Origin: Azospirillum ramasamyi
GTDB taxonomy: Bacteria > Pseudomonadota > Alphaproteobacteria > Azospirillales > Azospirillaceae
Reading direction: 5' to 3'
Assembly (NCBI RefSeq): GCF_003233655.1
Contig: NZ_CP029833.1
Location: forward strand, 248,001 to 312,000
DNA: 64,000 nt
The notes below the pieces were generated by a model. The model did no database searches. It saw only the letters and a list, made by a program, of their open reading frames with translations, and had not been told where the DNA came from. This document shows, in pieces, positions 50,310 through 60,061 of this stretch (positions within the stretch are counted from its first letter, which is position 1; each line of letters begins with the position of its first letter). The position numbers and the translations under genes were made by a program.

Positions 50310-51710
50310 TCAGCCGACCTGCCCGGCCGCCAGACGACCCAGGATCGCAGCATGGCTGCGGATGCCGTTGCGCAGGCATTTCAGCTCGAACTTCTCGTTC
50401 GGCGAATGGATGCGGTCGTCGTCCAGGCCGAAGCCGACCAGGATGGTGTCCAGCCCCAGATGCTCGCGGAACCAGCCGACGATGGGGATCGACCCGCCGC
50501 CGCCGATCAGCACGCCGTCGCGCTCCGTCGCATCCTTCAGCCCGCCGCGCACCGCCTGCATCCACGGCGTGTCGGTCGGCACCTCGATGCCGGGAGAGGA
50601 GCTGAAGCGGCGGAAGCTGACCGTGCAGTCGGCCGGCAGCCGTTCCTCGAAGAAGCGTTCGACCGACGCCTCGATGGCCGCCGGATCCTGGCCGGGCACC
50701 AGGCGGCAGCTGAGCTTGCACGACGCCTTGGCCGGGATGACCGTCTTCGATCCCTCGCCGGTGTAGCCGCCCCAGATGCCGTTGATGTCGCAGGTCGGCC
50801 GGGTCCAGATGCGCTCCAGCAGGGTCCGCCCCGCCTCGCCATGGCTGCGGGTCAGGCCGAGCGCGCCGAGGAACTGCGCCTCGTCCAGCGGCAGGCCGCG
50901 GATCTGCGCCAGCAGGTCGTCCGGCAGCTCGCGCACGCCGTCATAGAAGCCGTCGAAGCGCACCCGCCCGTCGGCATCGTGGATCTGGCCGAGGATGCCG
51001 GTCAGCACATTGATCGGGTTGGGCACGGCGCCGCCGAACAGGCCGGAATGCAGGTCGTGGCTCGGCCCGGTGACGGTGGCCTCCAGATAGAGCAGGCCGC
51101 GCAGCCGCGTGGTGATCGCCGGGGTGTCGACGTCCCAGGCGTTGGTGTCGGTGACGAGGCAGAAATCGGCGCGCAGCTCCTCCGCATGCTCCTTCAGGAA
51201 GCGCGGCAGCGACGGGCTGCCGGTCTCCTCCTCGCCCTCCAGCAGCACGGTGGCGCGGATGGGGATGGAGCCGTGGACGGCATGCCAGGCCTCGAAGGCT
51301 TCCATGAAGGTCATGGTCTGGCCCTTGTCGTCGGCGGCGCCGCGGGCGACGACGCGGCGGCCCCGCTCGGCCTCGACGATCGCCGGCTCGAAGGGCGGAC
51401 TGTTCCACAGCTCGACCGGATCGGCGGGCTGCACGTCGTAATGGCCGTAATAGAGCACATGCGGCGTCTCCACACCCGCCGGCCCCGGATTATGGGCGAC
51501 CAGGATGGGATGGCCCGGCGTCTCGTGGATCGTCACCGTGAAGCCCATCGCCGCCAGCCTGTCGGCGCACCATTGGGCGGCACGGCGGACATCGCCGGCA
51601 TAGGCGGGATCGGTGCTGACCGAGGGAATGCGCAGCAGCTCGCAAAGCCGCCCGACCGACTCCTCGAAGGAGGAATCCACCTTGCGCAGCACGGCATCGA
51701 CAGGAAGCAT
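50310..51710 (-). CDS. M20-family dipeptidase/peptidase
   Basis: A cytoplasmic di-zinc aminoacyl-peptidase, 466 residues, with homologues annotated as carnosinase-like dipeptidases. Metal ligands are seen in YYGHYDVQP (His and Asp), ARGAADDKGQ (bridging Asp), EGEEETGSP (catalytic and binding Glu), VTDTNAWD (Asp) and HSPNEKF (last His); the dimerisation lid contains SHDLHSGLFGG. GAAGAGG lies before ATG 51710, so the longer frame to 51773 is not used. Upstream on the same strand are a hairpin and the ParA-like gene; the genes are probably separate units. Confidence 0.92.
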   Translation of the reverse strand: MLPVDAVLRKVDSSFEESVGRLCELLRIPSVSTDPAYAGDVRRAAQWCADRLAAMGFTVTIHETPGHPILVAHNPGPAGVETPHVLYYGHYDVQPADPVELWNSPPFEPAIVEAERGRRVVARGAADDKGQTMTFMEAFEAWHAVHGSIPIRATVLLEGEEETGSPSLPRFLKEHAEELRADFCLVTDTNAWDVDTPAITTRLRGLLYLEATVTGPSHDLHSGLFGGAVPNPINVLTGILGQIHDADGRVRFDGFYDGVRELPDDLLAQIRGLPLDEAQFLGALGLTRSHGEAGRTLLERIWTRPTCDINGIWGGYTGEGSKTVIPAKASCKLSCRLVPGQDPAAIEASVERFFEERLPADCTVSFRRFSSSPGIEVPTDTPWMQAVRGGLKDATERDGVLIGGGGSIPIVGWFREHLGLDTILVGFGLDDDRIHSPNEKFELKCLRNGIRSHAAILGRLAAGQVG

Positions 51711-51744
51711 GACGGCCTCTTCATTATTGTAGACGCGCACGAAG

Positions 51745-51767
51745 CCCTCTCCCGCCCCGGGAGAGGG
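51745..51767. terminator. CCCTCTCCCG/CGGGAGAGGG hairpin
   Basis: A 10-bp perfect stem with a CCC loop, six bases past the stop of the leftward ParA-like gene (51774). Another member of the dispersed hairpin family, here well placed as a terminator. Confidence 0.65.
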
Positions 51768-51773
51768 GAACAC

Positions 51774-52862
51774 TCACCCCCCAAGCCCAAGCAATCTCCC
51801 CAGGATCGGCTGCCCCACGGCCGCTCCCAGCACGAAGCCGCCGGCCAGCCCGATCACCAGCCCGACAAGCCCCGCCCCCATCCCGCCGCGGCCGGTGGAC
51901 TGCCCGCGCTCCGCCTGCCGGGCGCCGCCGCCGCCCGACGGCTCGTCCGCCTCGTCGATGGAGGAGGCGCGCCGCGCGCTGTAGGAGGTGTCGGTCGCCT
52001 CGTGCCACGACCGGATGCGGTCCAGCGCCGGCTTCAGCTGGGCCTCGTCGGGCGCGGTGCCGCGGCCGTGGATGATCTCCCAGGCCAGCGCCGCGAAACG
52101 GGCGGTGGTCCGCCCCTCCGGCGCGAAGATCGCCGCCGGCATGCGGCGGTAGGTGGCCTTCACCACATCCACGTCATAGGGGAAGGCGGTGCGGAACATC
52201 AGGTCGGGGAACTCGTTGCGCAGCTGGGTCAGCGATTCGCGTCCGACCTCGTCGTTGGTGATCGACAGCATCAGGATGCCGGCCAGCGACAGGTTGGGGT
52301 TCAGCCCGTTCTGGATATGCTCCACCACCTGCAGGGTGCGCCGCAGCCCGTCCAGCGCGTAGCGGCCGGGGAACACCGGCACCACCAGCCGGTCCGACGC
52401 CGCCAGCGCGCCGGCGGCCAGATGGCCGAGGGCCGGCGGGCAGTCGATGACGACGTAGTCGGGCGGGTTGCGCGAGAAATGCAGCGCCTTGCGCAGGCCG
52501 CGCTGCGACCCGCCGCGGCTGTCCAGCGCATGTTCCAGCGAATAGAGCTTGCGCGCGCCGACGATCATCGACAGCCCGTCGAAGGCGGTCGGGGTGATGG
52601 CGTCCTCGACGAAGGTCTCCTGCCGCAGCAGGTCGTTGATGCCGACCTTCGCCTTGTCGCGCAGCAGGAAGTTGCTGGTCGCGCTGCTCTGCGGGTCGAA
52701 ATCGATCAGGACGACGCTCTTGCCCATTGCCGCCAGGGTCAGGGCGAGATTGACCGAGGTGGTCGTCTTGCCGACGCCGCCCTTCTGGTTGTAGACCGAC
52801 AGGATGGTCGGCTGACGGGTCTCCGGCGTGTCGAAGACGTCTTCGTGACTGGTCATGTCCAT
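51774..52862 (-). CDS. Orphan ParA-type ATPase with C-terminal membrane segment
   Basis: A 362-residue P-loop ATPase of the ParA/MinD family. Deviant Walker A NQKGGVGKTTTSVNLA (near 25-40), switch IDFDPQSSATSNFLL, Walker B VVIDCPPALGHLAA are intact. It is not beside a ParB gene. After the ATPase domain (about residue 290) comes a charged linker (ARRASSIDEADEPSGGGG) and a terminal hydrophobic glycine-rich segment (GLVGLVIGLAGGFVLGAAVG) that could insert in or associate with the membrane, an odd feature for the family. ATG 52862 or 52856 are the candidate starts; neither has an ideal ribosome site. Possibly positions a membrane-bound or polar cargo rather than DNA. Confidence 0.85.
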   Translation of the reverse strand: MDMTSHEDVFDTPETRQPTILSVYNQKGGVGKTTTSVNLALTLAAMGKSVVLIDFDPQSSATSNFLLRDKAKVGINDLLRQETFVEDAITPTAFDGLSMIVGARKLYSLEHALDSRGGSQRGLRKALHFSRNPPDYVVIDCPPALGHLAAGALAASDRLVVPVFPGRYALDGLRRTLQVVEHIQNGLNPNLSLAGILMLSITNDEVGRESLTQLRNEFPDLMFRTAFPYDVDVVKATYRRMPAAIFAPEGRTTARFAALAWEIIHGRGTAPDEAQLKPALDRIRSWHEATDTSYSARRASSIDEADEPSGGGGARQAERGQSTGRGGMGAGLVGLVIGLAGGFVLGAAVGQPILGRLLGLGG

Positions 52863-53024
52863 TCCGCTTCGCCGTTTCTGCGGCAATCCCTCCACCCCGG
52901 ACCGGAGGCGCCGGGCCGGAAGCGAGGGCGCACTATAAGCGCCGTGGCGCCTCAAGTCTTCCCACACGTTCGGGGGTTCCCCAAGCGGCCCCGCGGGGCG
53001 CCGGGGCCTTCACGGAACCGTCAC

Positions 53025-53057
53025 TTGTCCCGCCCTGACATTTCGACTATTGTCGAA
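53025..53057 (+). promoter_or_regulatory. arsR promoter and overlapping palindromic operator
   Basis: TTGTCC (53025-53030) and TATTGT (53048-53053) are separated by 17 bases. TTCGAC-TATT-GTCGAA (53042-53057) is a perfect inverted repeat that covers the -10 box. The start codon follows at 53060, exactly where transcription would begin. An ArsR dimer bound here would block RNA polymerase. Confidence 0.65.
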
Positions 53058-53059
53058 TC

Positions 53060-53416
53060 ATGGAAATGACAGCCGCCACCAACGCCTTCGCCGCCCTCGC
53101 CCAGGAAACACGTCTGGCCGTCTTCCGCCTGCTGATCACGGTGGGTCCGAACGGGCTGACAGCCGGCGACATCGCCCAGCAGGTGGGGGTCCCCGCCTCC
53201 ACCCTGTCCCATCATCTGGCAACGCTGGAACGCGCCGGCCTGCTCCGCTCCTGGCGGGTGCAGCGGCAGATCTTCTACGCATCCGACTATGAGGGCACCC
53301 GCCGGCTGATCGCCTTCCTGATGGAGGACTGCTGCCAGGGCCGCCCTGAACTCTGTTCCGCCGACCTGACCCAGGCCGTCCCGTGTGGTCCCGTCGGATG
53401 TGACCACGACACCTGA
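53060..53416 (+). CDS. arsR: ArsR-family arsenic-responsive repressor
   Basis: A 118-residue winged-helix metalloregulator controlling the ars operon. The recognition helix region is AGDIAQQVGVPASTLSHHLATLERAGLL (near 34-62) and the wing is QRQIFYASD. Unlike classical ELCVCDL ArsR, Cys residues are clustered near the C-terminus (EDCCQGRPELC, VPCGPVGC), so As(III) is probably bound there. The ATG at 53060 has no Shine-Dalgarno because the operator occupies that place; a leaderless message is inferred. Followed by two arsenate reductases, efflux pump and ArsH. Confidence 0.9.
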   Translation: MEMTAATNAFAALAQETRLAVFRLLITVGPNGLTAGDIAQQVGVPASTLSHHLATLERAGLLRSWRVQRQIFYASDYEGTRRLIAFLMEDCCQGRPELCSADLTQAVPCGPVGCDHDT

Positions 53417-53468
53417 GGCTCCGATCCCAACCGCCGCACTCCCCGCGGCCCGGAAAGGCAATCCAGCG

Positions 53469-53987
53469 ATGACCGACCGCGTCTACAACGTCCTGTTCCT
53501 GTGCACCCACAACAGCGCCCGCAGCGTCATGGCGGAATGCCTGCTGAACCGAGAGGGCAAGGGCCGCTTCCGCGGCTTCAGCGCCGGCAGCCAGCCGTCC
53601 GGCCGCATCAACCCCTATGTCCACGACCTGCTGCAACGGCTTGGCTTCCCGACCGCCGAACTGCGCTCCAAAGCCTGGAACGAATTCGCTGCCCCCGGCG
53701 CCGCGCACATGGATTTCGTCTTCACCGTCTGCGACAACGCCGCCGGCGAGGTCTGCCCCATCTGGCCCGGCCAGCCGATGACGGCGCACTGGGGCTTCCC
53801 CGACCCGTCGAGTGCCCAGCGCAGCGACGCGGAGAAGGCAGCCTTCACCGCCACAGTGTTCGGGCATATCCAGCGTCGCATCCAGGCCTTCGTCAGCCTG
53901 CCCATCGCCTCGCTCGACCGGCTGGCGCTGAAGCGAAAGCTGGACGACATGGGGCAGGTGTCCGCCACCCCGGAGGAGGCGCGATGA
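53469..53987 (+). CDS. arsC: Arsenate reductase, thioredoxin-linked (low-molecular-weight phosphatase type)
   Basis: Reduces arsenate to arsenite using thioredoxin. In 172 residues the P-loop is LCTHNSARS (CX5R-type, near 11-18), and the redox Cys pair appears in FTVCDNAAGEVCPIWPG (near 82-89); DPS near 105 holds the general-acid Asp. This matches the Staphylococcus pI258-type enzyme rather than the glutaredoxin type. ATG 53469 is chosen (AAAGGC upstream); the frame opens at 53385. Its stop overlaps the next start (ATGA). Confidence 0.9.
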   Translation: MTDRVYNVLFLCTHNSARSVMAECLLNREGKGRFRGFSAGSQPSGRINPYVHDLLQRLGFPTAELRSKAWNEFAAPGAAHMDFVFTVCDNAAGEVCPIWPGQPMTAHWGFPDPSSAQRSDAEKAAFTATVFGHIQRRIQAFVSLPIASLDRLALKRKLDDMGQVSATPEEAR

Positions 53988-54418
53988 CGCCGGTCACCAT
54001 CTATCACAACCCGGCTTGCGGCACCTCGCGCAACACGCTGGCGCTGATCCGCAACAGCGGCGTCGAACCGGCGGTGATCGAGTATCTGGAGACGCCGCCG
54101 ACGCGCGCCGAGTTGGCCGACCTGATCCGCCGCATGGGCGTGCCGGTGCGTGCCGTCCTGCGCGAGAAGGGCACGCCCTATGCCGAACTCGGTTTCGGCG
54201 ACCCGGCGTTGACCGATGACCAACTGCTCGACGCCATGACGGCGCACCCGATCCTGATCAACCGGCCGATCGTGGTGACGCCGCTGGGCGTGCGGCTGTG
54301 CCGCCCGTCCGAGGCGGTTCTCGACATCCTCCCCGATGCCCAGCGCGGCACCTTCGCCAAGGAGGACGGCGAGCAGGTCGTCGATGGCGCCGGACGCCGC
54401 GTCGGCAATGCCTCCTGA
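53984..54418 (+). CDS. arsC: Arsenate reductase, glutaredoxin-linked (ArsC/Spx family)
   Basis: A second, unrelated arsenate reductase, 144 residues. The catalytic Cys lies in YHNPACGTSRNTL (near 12), and the conserved Arg residues are REKGTPY (near 60), INRPIVV and LCRPSE, which correspond to R60, R94 and R107 of the plasmid R773 enzyme. GGAGGAGG precedes ATG 53984, which overlaps the upstream stop. It provides glutaredoxin-coupled reduction alongside the thioredoxin-coupled one. Confidence 0.93.
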   Translation: MTPVTIYHNPACGTSRNTLALIRNSGVEPAVIEYLETPPTRAELADLIRRMGVPVRAVLREKGTPYAELGFGDPALTDDQLLDAMTAHPILINRPIVVTPLGVRLCRPSEAVLDILPDAQRGTFAKEDGEQVVDGAGRRVGNAS

Positions 54419-54430
54419 CGGACACGGATC

Positions 54431-55504
54431 ATGACCGCTGACATCCAGGCCGCCCCGGCGGCCCGCCCCTCCATGGGGCTTTTCGAGCGCTACCTCAGCG
54501 TCTGGGTCGCGCTGTGCATCGTCGCCGGCATCGCGCTCGGCCATCTGGTGCCGGGCGTCTTCCAGGCCATCGCCGCGGCGGAGGTCGCCAAGGTCAACCT
54601 GCCGGTGGCTGTGCTGATCTGGCTGATGATCGTGCCGATGCTGCTGAAGATCGACCTCGGTGCGTTGGGACGGGTGAAAGAGCATTGGCGCGGCGTCGGC
54701 GTGACGCTGTTCATCAACTGGGCGGTCAAGCCCTTCTCAATGGCGCTGCTGGGTACGCTGTTCATCGGAAACCTGTTCGCCCCGCTGCTGCCGCAGGACC
54801 AGATTTCCTCCTACATCGCCGGCCTGATCCTGCTGGCCGCCGCCCCCTGCACCGCCATGGTCTTCGTCTGGTCGAACCTGTGCGAGGGAGAGCCGCACTA
54901 CACGCTGAGCCAGGTGGCGCTGAACGACATCATCATGGTCTTCGCCTTCGCGCCGCTGGTCGGCCTGCTGCTGGGCGTCGCGTCGATCACCGTGCCGTGG
55001 GACACGCTGCTGCTGTCGGTGCTGCTCTACATCGTCATCCCCGTGGTGGCCGCCCAGCTGTGGCGCCGCGGACTGCTGGCCAGCGGCGGCGAGCCCGCGC
55101 TGAAGCGGACGCTGAACCTGATCCAGCCGGTTTCGCTGGTGGCGCTGCTGACCACGCTGGTGCTGCTGTTCGGTTTCCAGGGCGAGCAAATCCTCGCCCA
55201 GCCGCTGGTCATCCTGCTGCTGGCGGTGCCGATCCTGATCCAGGTCTATTTCAACGCCGGCCTCGCCTATTGGCTGTCGCGCCGGTTCGGGGTGGCGTGG
55301 TGCGTGGCGGCGCCGGCGGCCCTGATCGGCGCCTCCAACTTCTTCGAGCTGGCGGTCGCCGCCGCCATCAGCCTGTTCGGCCTCGGCTCGGGCGCCGCGC
55401 TCGCCACCGTGGTCGGCGTGCTGGTCGAGGTGCCGGTGATGCTGTCGGTGGTGAAGATCGTCAAGACGACCAAACCCTGGTACGAGGGACGCACCCATGC
55501 ATGA
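54431..55504 (+). CDS. acr3: Arsenite efflux transporter, ACR3 family
   Basis: An inner-membrane As(OH)3 exporter of the BASS superfamily, 357 residues and about ten helices. [25 protein letters not shown] opens the chain; the essential Cys is in [33 protein letters not shown] (near 140), and [21 protein letters not shown] is the C-terminal signature. It carries out the export step for arsenite made by both reductases. The stop lies within arsH (8-base overlap). Confidence 0.95.
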   Translation: MTADIQAAPAARPSMGLFERYLSVWVALCIVAGIALGHLVPGVFQAIAAAEVAKVNLPVAVLIWLMIVPMLLKIDLGALGRVKEHWRGVGVTLFINWAVKPFSMALLGTLFIGNLFAPLLPQDQISSYIAGLILLAAAPCTAMVFVWSNLCEGEPHYTLSQVALNDIIMVFAFAPLVGLLLGVASITVPWDTLLLSVLLYIVIPVVAAQLWRRGLLASGGEPALKRTLNLIQPVSLVALLTTLVLLFGFQGEQILAQPLVILLLAVPILIQVYFNAGLAYWLSRRFGVAWCVAAPAALIGASNFFELAVAAAISLFGLGSGAALATVVGVLVEVPVMLSVVKIVKTTKPWYEGRTHA

Positions 55505-56258
55505 TATCCATCCCGGCGAACACGACTCCCTCCCGAGCCTGGACGAGCCCTACTTCGAGGTACCCGCCCCCGACAGGCTGACACCGGCGCGGCCGTCGAA
55601 GCACCCGCCGCGCATCCTGCTGCTCTACGGTTCGCTGCGGGAACGGTCCTACAGCCGCTTCCTGGCCGAGGAGTCGGCCCGGCTGCTCCGCCGCATGGGG
55701 GCGGAAACCCGCATCTTCGACCCAAGCGGCCTGCCGCTGCCGGACAGCGTGCCGGCCGACCATCCCAAGGTGGCGGAGTTGCGCGCCCTGTCGCAATGGT
55801 CGGAAGGCCAGGTGTGGGTCAGCCCGGAACGCCACGGCACCATCACCGGCGTCCTGAAATGCCAGATCGACTGGCTGCCGCTGGAAAGCGGCGGCATCAG
55901 GCCGACGCAGGGGCGGACGCTGGCGGTGATGCAGGTCTCCGGCGGCTCGCAATCCTTCAATGCGGTCAACGCGATGCGGGTGCTGGGGCGCTGGATGCGG
56001 ATGGTGACCATCCCGAACCAGTCGTCGGTGGCCAAGGCCTACCAGGAGTTCGACGAGGCCGGGCGGATGAAGCCCTCGCCCTACTACGACCGCGTGGTGG
56101 ACGTGCTGGAGGAACTGGTCAAGTTCACCCTGCTGGTGCGCGACCGCGGCGATTATCTGACCAGCCGCTACAGCGAACGCCGCGAGGCCGGGCTGAAGGA
56201 GGCGAGCGAAGCGCAAGCCCTGGTCGCCGCGGCCATGAGCGGGGAGAAGGCCGACTGA
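55497..56258 (+). CDS. arsH: ArsH NADPH-dependent FMN oxidoreductase
   Basis: A 253-residue flavoprotein that oxidises trivalent organoarsenicals and can act as an azo/quinone reductase. The FMN-binding [20 protein letters not shown] (near 41), PVPAD-like [44 protein letters not shown] and [21 protein letters not shown] are diagnostic. Overlaps the acr3 gene, so it is the last gene of the ars operon; 138 bases separate it from mmsA. Confidence 0.95.
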   Translation: MHDIHPGEHDSLPSLDEPYFEVPAPDRLTPARPSKHPPRILLLYGSLRERSYSRFLAEESARLLRRMGAETRIFDPSGLPLPDSVPADHPKVAELRALSQWSEGQVWVSPERHGTITGVLKCQIDWLPLESGGIRPTQGRTLAVMQVSGGSQSFNAVNAMRVLGRWMRMVTIPNQSSVAKAYQEFDEAGRMKPSPYYDRVVDVLEELVKFTLLVRDRGDYLTSRYSERREAGLKEASEAQALVAAAMSGEKAD

Positions 56259-56396
56259 TCCCGCGGCACCGCGGTCCCGGCCCGCCGCCGGGACCCTTGC
56301 CGCATTCCTGCACAACCGTTGCGCAAAGTTTCGGGTCGATCCGAAGAGCCGGACAGGTCCACATGGTGACAAACAATCCCATGGGAGGACAATAGG

Positions 56397-57896
<1,500 letters not shown>

Positions 57897-57908
57897 TGAG
57901 GTATCCTT

Positions 57909-57959
57909 CCCTCTTCCGCCTCTCGCATGAACGACCTTTGTGCGAGAGGCGGAAGAGGG
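57909..57959. terminator. 19-bp perfect hairpin between mmsA and the acyl-CoA dehydrogenase
   Basis: CCCTCTTCCGCCTCTCGCA (57909-57927) pairs exactly with TGCGAGAGGCGGAAGAGGG (57941-57959), with a 13-base loop. It lies in the 83-base gap inside what looks like one operon, so it probably attenuates or stabilises rather than ends transcription completely. The outer part resembles the dispersed CCCTCTCCC repeats. Confidence 0.65.
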
Positions 57960-57979
57960 GGAATCGCAGGAGGTGACGC

Positions 57980-59125
57980 ATGTCCTTTGAACTGACCGAA
58001 GACCAGGCCGCCATCCGCGACATGGCGCTGTCCTTCGCCCGCGACGAGCTGGCGCCGAACGCCGTCGAATGGGACCAGAAGAAGCATTTCCCGACCGACA
58101 CGCTGCGCGCCGCCGGCGATCTCGGGATGGGCGGCATCTATGTGTCGGAGGACCATGGCGGCTCGGCGCTCAGCCGTCTCGACGCCGTGGTGATCTTCGA
58201 GGCGCTGAGCCAGGGCTGTCCGACCATCGCCTCCTACATCTCCATCCACAACATGGTGGCGGGGATGGTGGACAGTTTCGGCAATGACGAGCAGAAGGCT
58301 TACTGGCTGCCCAAGCTCTGCCGGATGGAATGGCTGGCCAGCTATTGCCTGACCGAGGCCAATGCCGGCTCCGACGCCGCGGCATTGCGCACCAGGGCGG
58401 TGCGCGACGGCGACAGCTATATCCTGAACGGCGCCAAGCAGTTCATTTCCGGCGCCGGCAGTTCCGACCTCTACCTCGTCATGGCCCGCACCGGCGAGGA
58501 CGGCCCCGGCGGCATCAGCGCCTTCCTGCTGCCCAAGGACACCCCCGGCCTCTCCTTCGGCGCCAACGAGCACAAGATGGGCTGGAACGCCCAGCCGACC
58601 CGCGCCGTCATCATGGAGGACGCCCGCGTTCCCGCCTCCGCCCTGCTGGGGCAGGAAGGGATGGGCTTCAAATTCGCCATGAAGGGGCTGGACGGCGGCC
58701 GCATCAACATCGCCGCCTGCTCCATCGGCGGCGCCCAGGCGGCGCTGGACAAGGCCCTGACCTACATGGGCGAACGCAAGGCCTTCGGCCAGACGCTCGA
58801 CCGCTTCCAGGCCCTGCAGTTCCGCATCGCCGACATGGCGACGGAGTTGGAGGCCGCCCGCACCTTCGTCCACCGCGCCGCCTCGGCGCTGGACGCCAAG
58901 AGCAAGGACGCCACCCGCCTCTGCGCCATGGCGAAGCGCTTCGCCACCGATACCGGCTTCGAGGTGGCGAACGACGCCCTGCAGCTGTTCGGCGGCTACG
59001 GCTATCTGGCCGATTACGGCGTGGAGAAGATCGTCCGCGACCTGCGGGTCCACCAGATCCTGGAAGGCACCAACGAGATCATGCGCCTGATCGTCTCGCG
59101 CAGCGAGATCGGGCGGATGGCGTAA
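57980..59125 (+). CDS. Acyl-CoA dehydrogenase, isobutyryl-CoA type
   Basis: FAD enzyme, 381 residues, presumably converting isobutyryl-CoA to methacrylyl-CoA in valine breakdown. LTEDQAAIRDMALSFARDELAPNA, SYCLTEANAGSDAAALRTRA (FAD/substrate), QFISGAGSSDLYLV, DGGRINIAACSIGGAQAALD and LQLFGGYGYLADYGVEKIVRDLRVHQILEGTNEIM (catalytic Glu region) are all present. The neighbourhood (mmsA, mmsB) is why I assign isobutyryl-CoA rather than a fatty acyl-CoA. AGGAGG precedes the ATG. Confidence 0.92.
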   Translation: MSFELTEDQAAIRDMALSFARDELAPNAVEWDQKKHFPTDTLRAAGDLGMGGIYVSEDHGGSALSRLDAVVIFEALSQGCPTIASYISIHNMVAGMVDSFGNDEQKAYWLPKLCRMEWLASYCLTEANAGSDAAALRTRAVRDGDSYILNGAKQFISGAGSSDLYLVMARTGEDGPGGISAFLLPKDTPGLSFGANEHKMGWNAQPTRAVIMEDARVPASALLGQEGMGFKFAMKGLDGGRINIAACSIGGAQAALDKALTYMGERKAFGQTLDRFQALQFRIADMATELEAARTFVHRAASALDAKSKDATRLCAMAKRFATDTGFEVANDALQLFGGYGYLADYGVEKIVRDLRVHQILEGTNEIMRLIVSRSEIGRMA

Positions 59126-59159
59126 CGCAAACCAAAAACAAACGACGGGAGACGCGACG

Positions 59160-60050
59160 ATGGCGGTGATCGGTTTCATCGGATTGGGCAACATGGGCGG
59201 CCCGATGGCCGCGAACCTCGTGAAGGCGGGGCATCGGGTGGTGGGCTTCGACCTGTCCACCGCCGCGATCGACGCGGCCGAGGCGGCCGGCGTCACCATC
59301 GGCGAATCCCCCGCGGCCATCGCGGCGGCGGCGGAGGTGGTCGTCACCATGCTGCCGGGCGGCAAGCATGTTCTGGGCGTCTATGACGGCGACACGGGCA
59401 TCGTCGCGGTGGCGCGGCCGGGCACGCTGCTGATCGACTGCTCCACCATCGACGTCGACTCCGCCCGCAAGGCCCATGCGCTGGCCGCCGCCAAGGGGGC
59501 CGTCTCGCTCGACGCCCCGGTGTCGGGCGGCGTCGGCGGCGCGGCGGCCGGCACGCTGACCTTCATGGCCGGCGGCGAGGCCGAGGCCTTCGAACGCGCC
59601 CGCCCGATCCTGGAGGCGATGGGCAAGAAGATCGTCCATTGCGGCGGCCCCGGCGCCGGTCAGGCGGCAAAGATCTGCAACAACATGATCCTCGGCATCT
59701 CGATGATCGGCGTCTGCGAGGCCTTCGTCCTGGCGGAGAAGCTCGGGCTGTCGCATCAGGCGCTGTTCGACGTGTCGTCCACCTCGTCGGGCCAGTGCTG
59801 GTCGCTGACCAGCTATTGCCCGGTCCCCGGCCCGGTCCCCACCAGCCCGGCCAACCGCGATTACCAGCCCGGCTTCGCGGCGGCGCTGATGTTGAAGGAT
59901 CTGAAGCTGGCCCAGGAAGCGGCGCAGAGCGCCGGCGCCCCCACCCCGCTGGGTGCCGCGGCGGCGCAGCTCTACGCCATGATGAACGCGCAGGGCGAAG
60001 GCGGCACCGACTTCTCCGGCATCATCCGCATGCTGCGCGGCGAGGGGTAG
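59160..60050 (+). CDS. mmsB: 3-hydroxyisobutyrate dehydrogenase
   Basis: NAD-dependent oxidation of 3-hydroxyisobutyrate to methylmalonate semialdehyde. 296 residues; dinucleotide-binding GFIGLGNMGGPMAANLVKAGH (residues 5-25), substrate-binding DAPVSGGVGGA (near 120), the catalytic Lys in GAGQAAKICNNMILG (near 172) and the final KDLKLAQEAA block belong to the beta-hydroxyacid dehydrogenase family. It is 34 bases behind the acyl-CoA dehydrogenase. The hydratase and hydroxyisobutyryl-CoA hydrolase of the pathway are not in the window. Confidence 0.95.
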   Translation: MAVIGFIGLGNMGGPMAANLVKAGHRVVGFDLSTAAIDAAEAAGVTIGESPAAIAAAAEVVVTMLPGGKHVLGVYDGDTGIVAVARPGTLLIDCSTIDVDSARKAHALAAAKGAVSLDAPVSGGVGGAAAGTLTFMAGGEAEAFERARPILEAMGKKIVHCGGPGAGQAAKICNNMILGISMIGVCEAFVLAEKLGLSHQALFDVSSTSSGQCWSLTSYCPVPGPVPTSPANRDYQPGFAAALMLKDLKLAQEAAQSAGAPTPLGAAAAQLYAMMNAQGEGGTDFSGIIRMLRGEG

Positions 60051-60061
60051 GCCGGAACCTA

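Noticed and set aside
50352-53069. 905-codon plus-strand frame opposite the peptidase and ParA-like genes
   Set aside because: Runs through two conserved minus-strand genes and has shadow-type composition.
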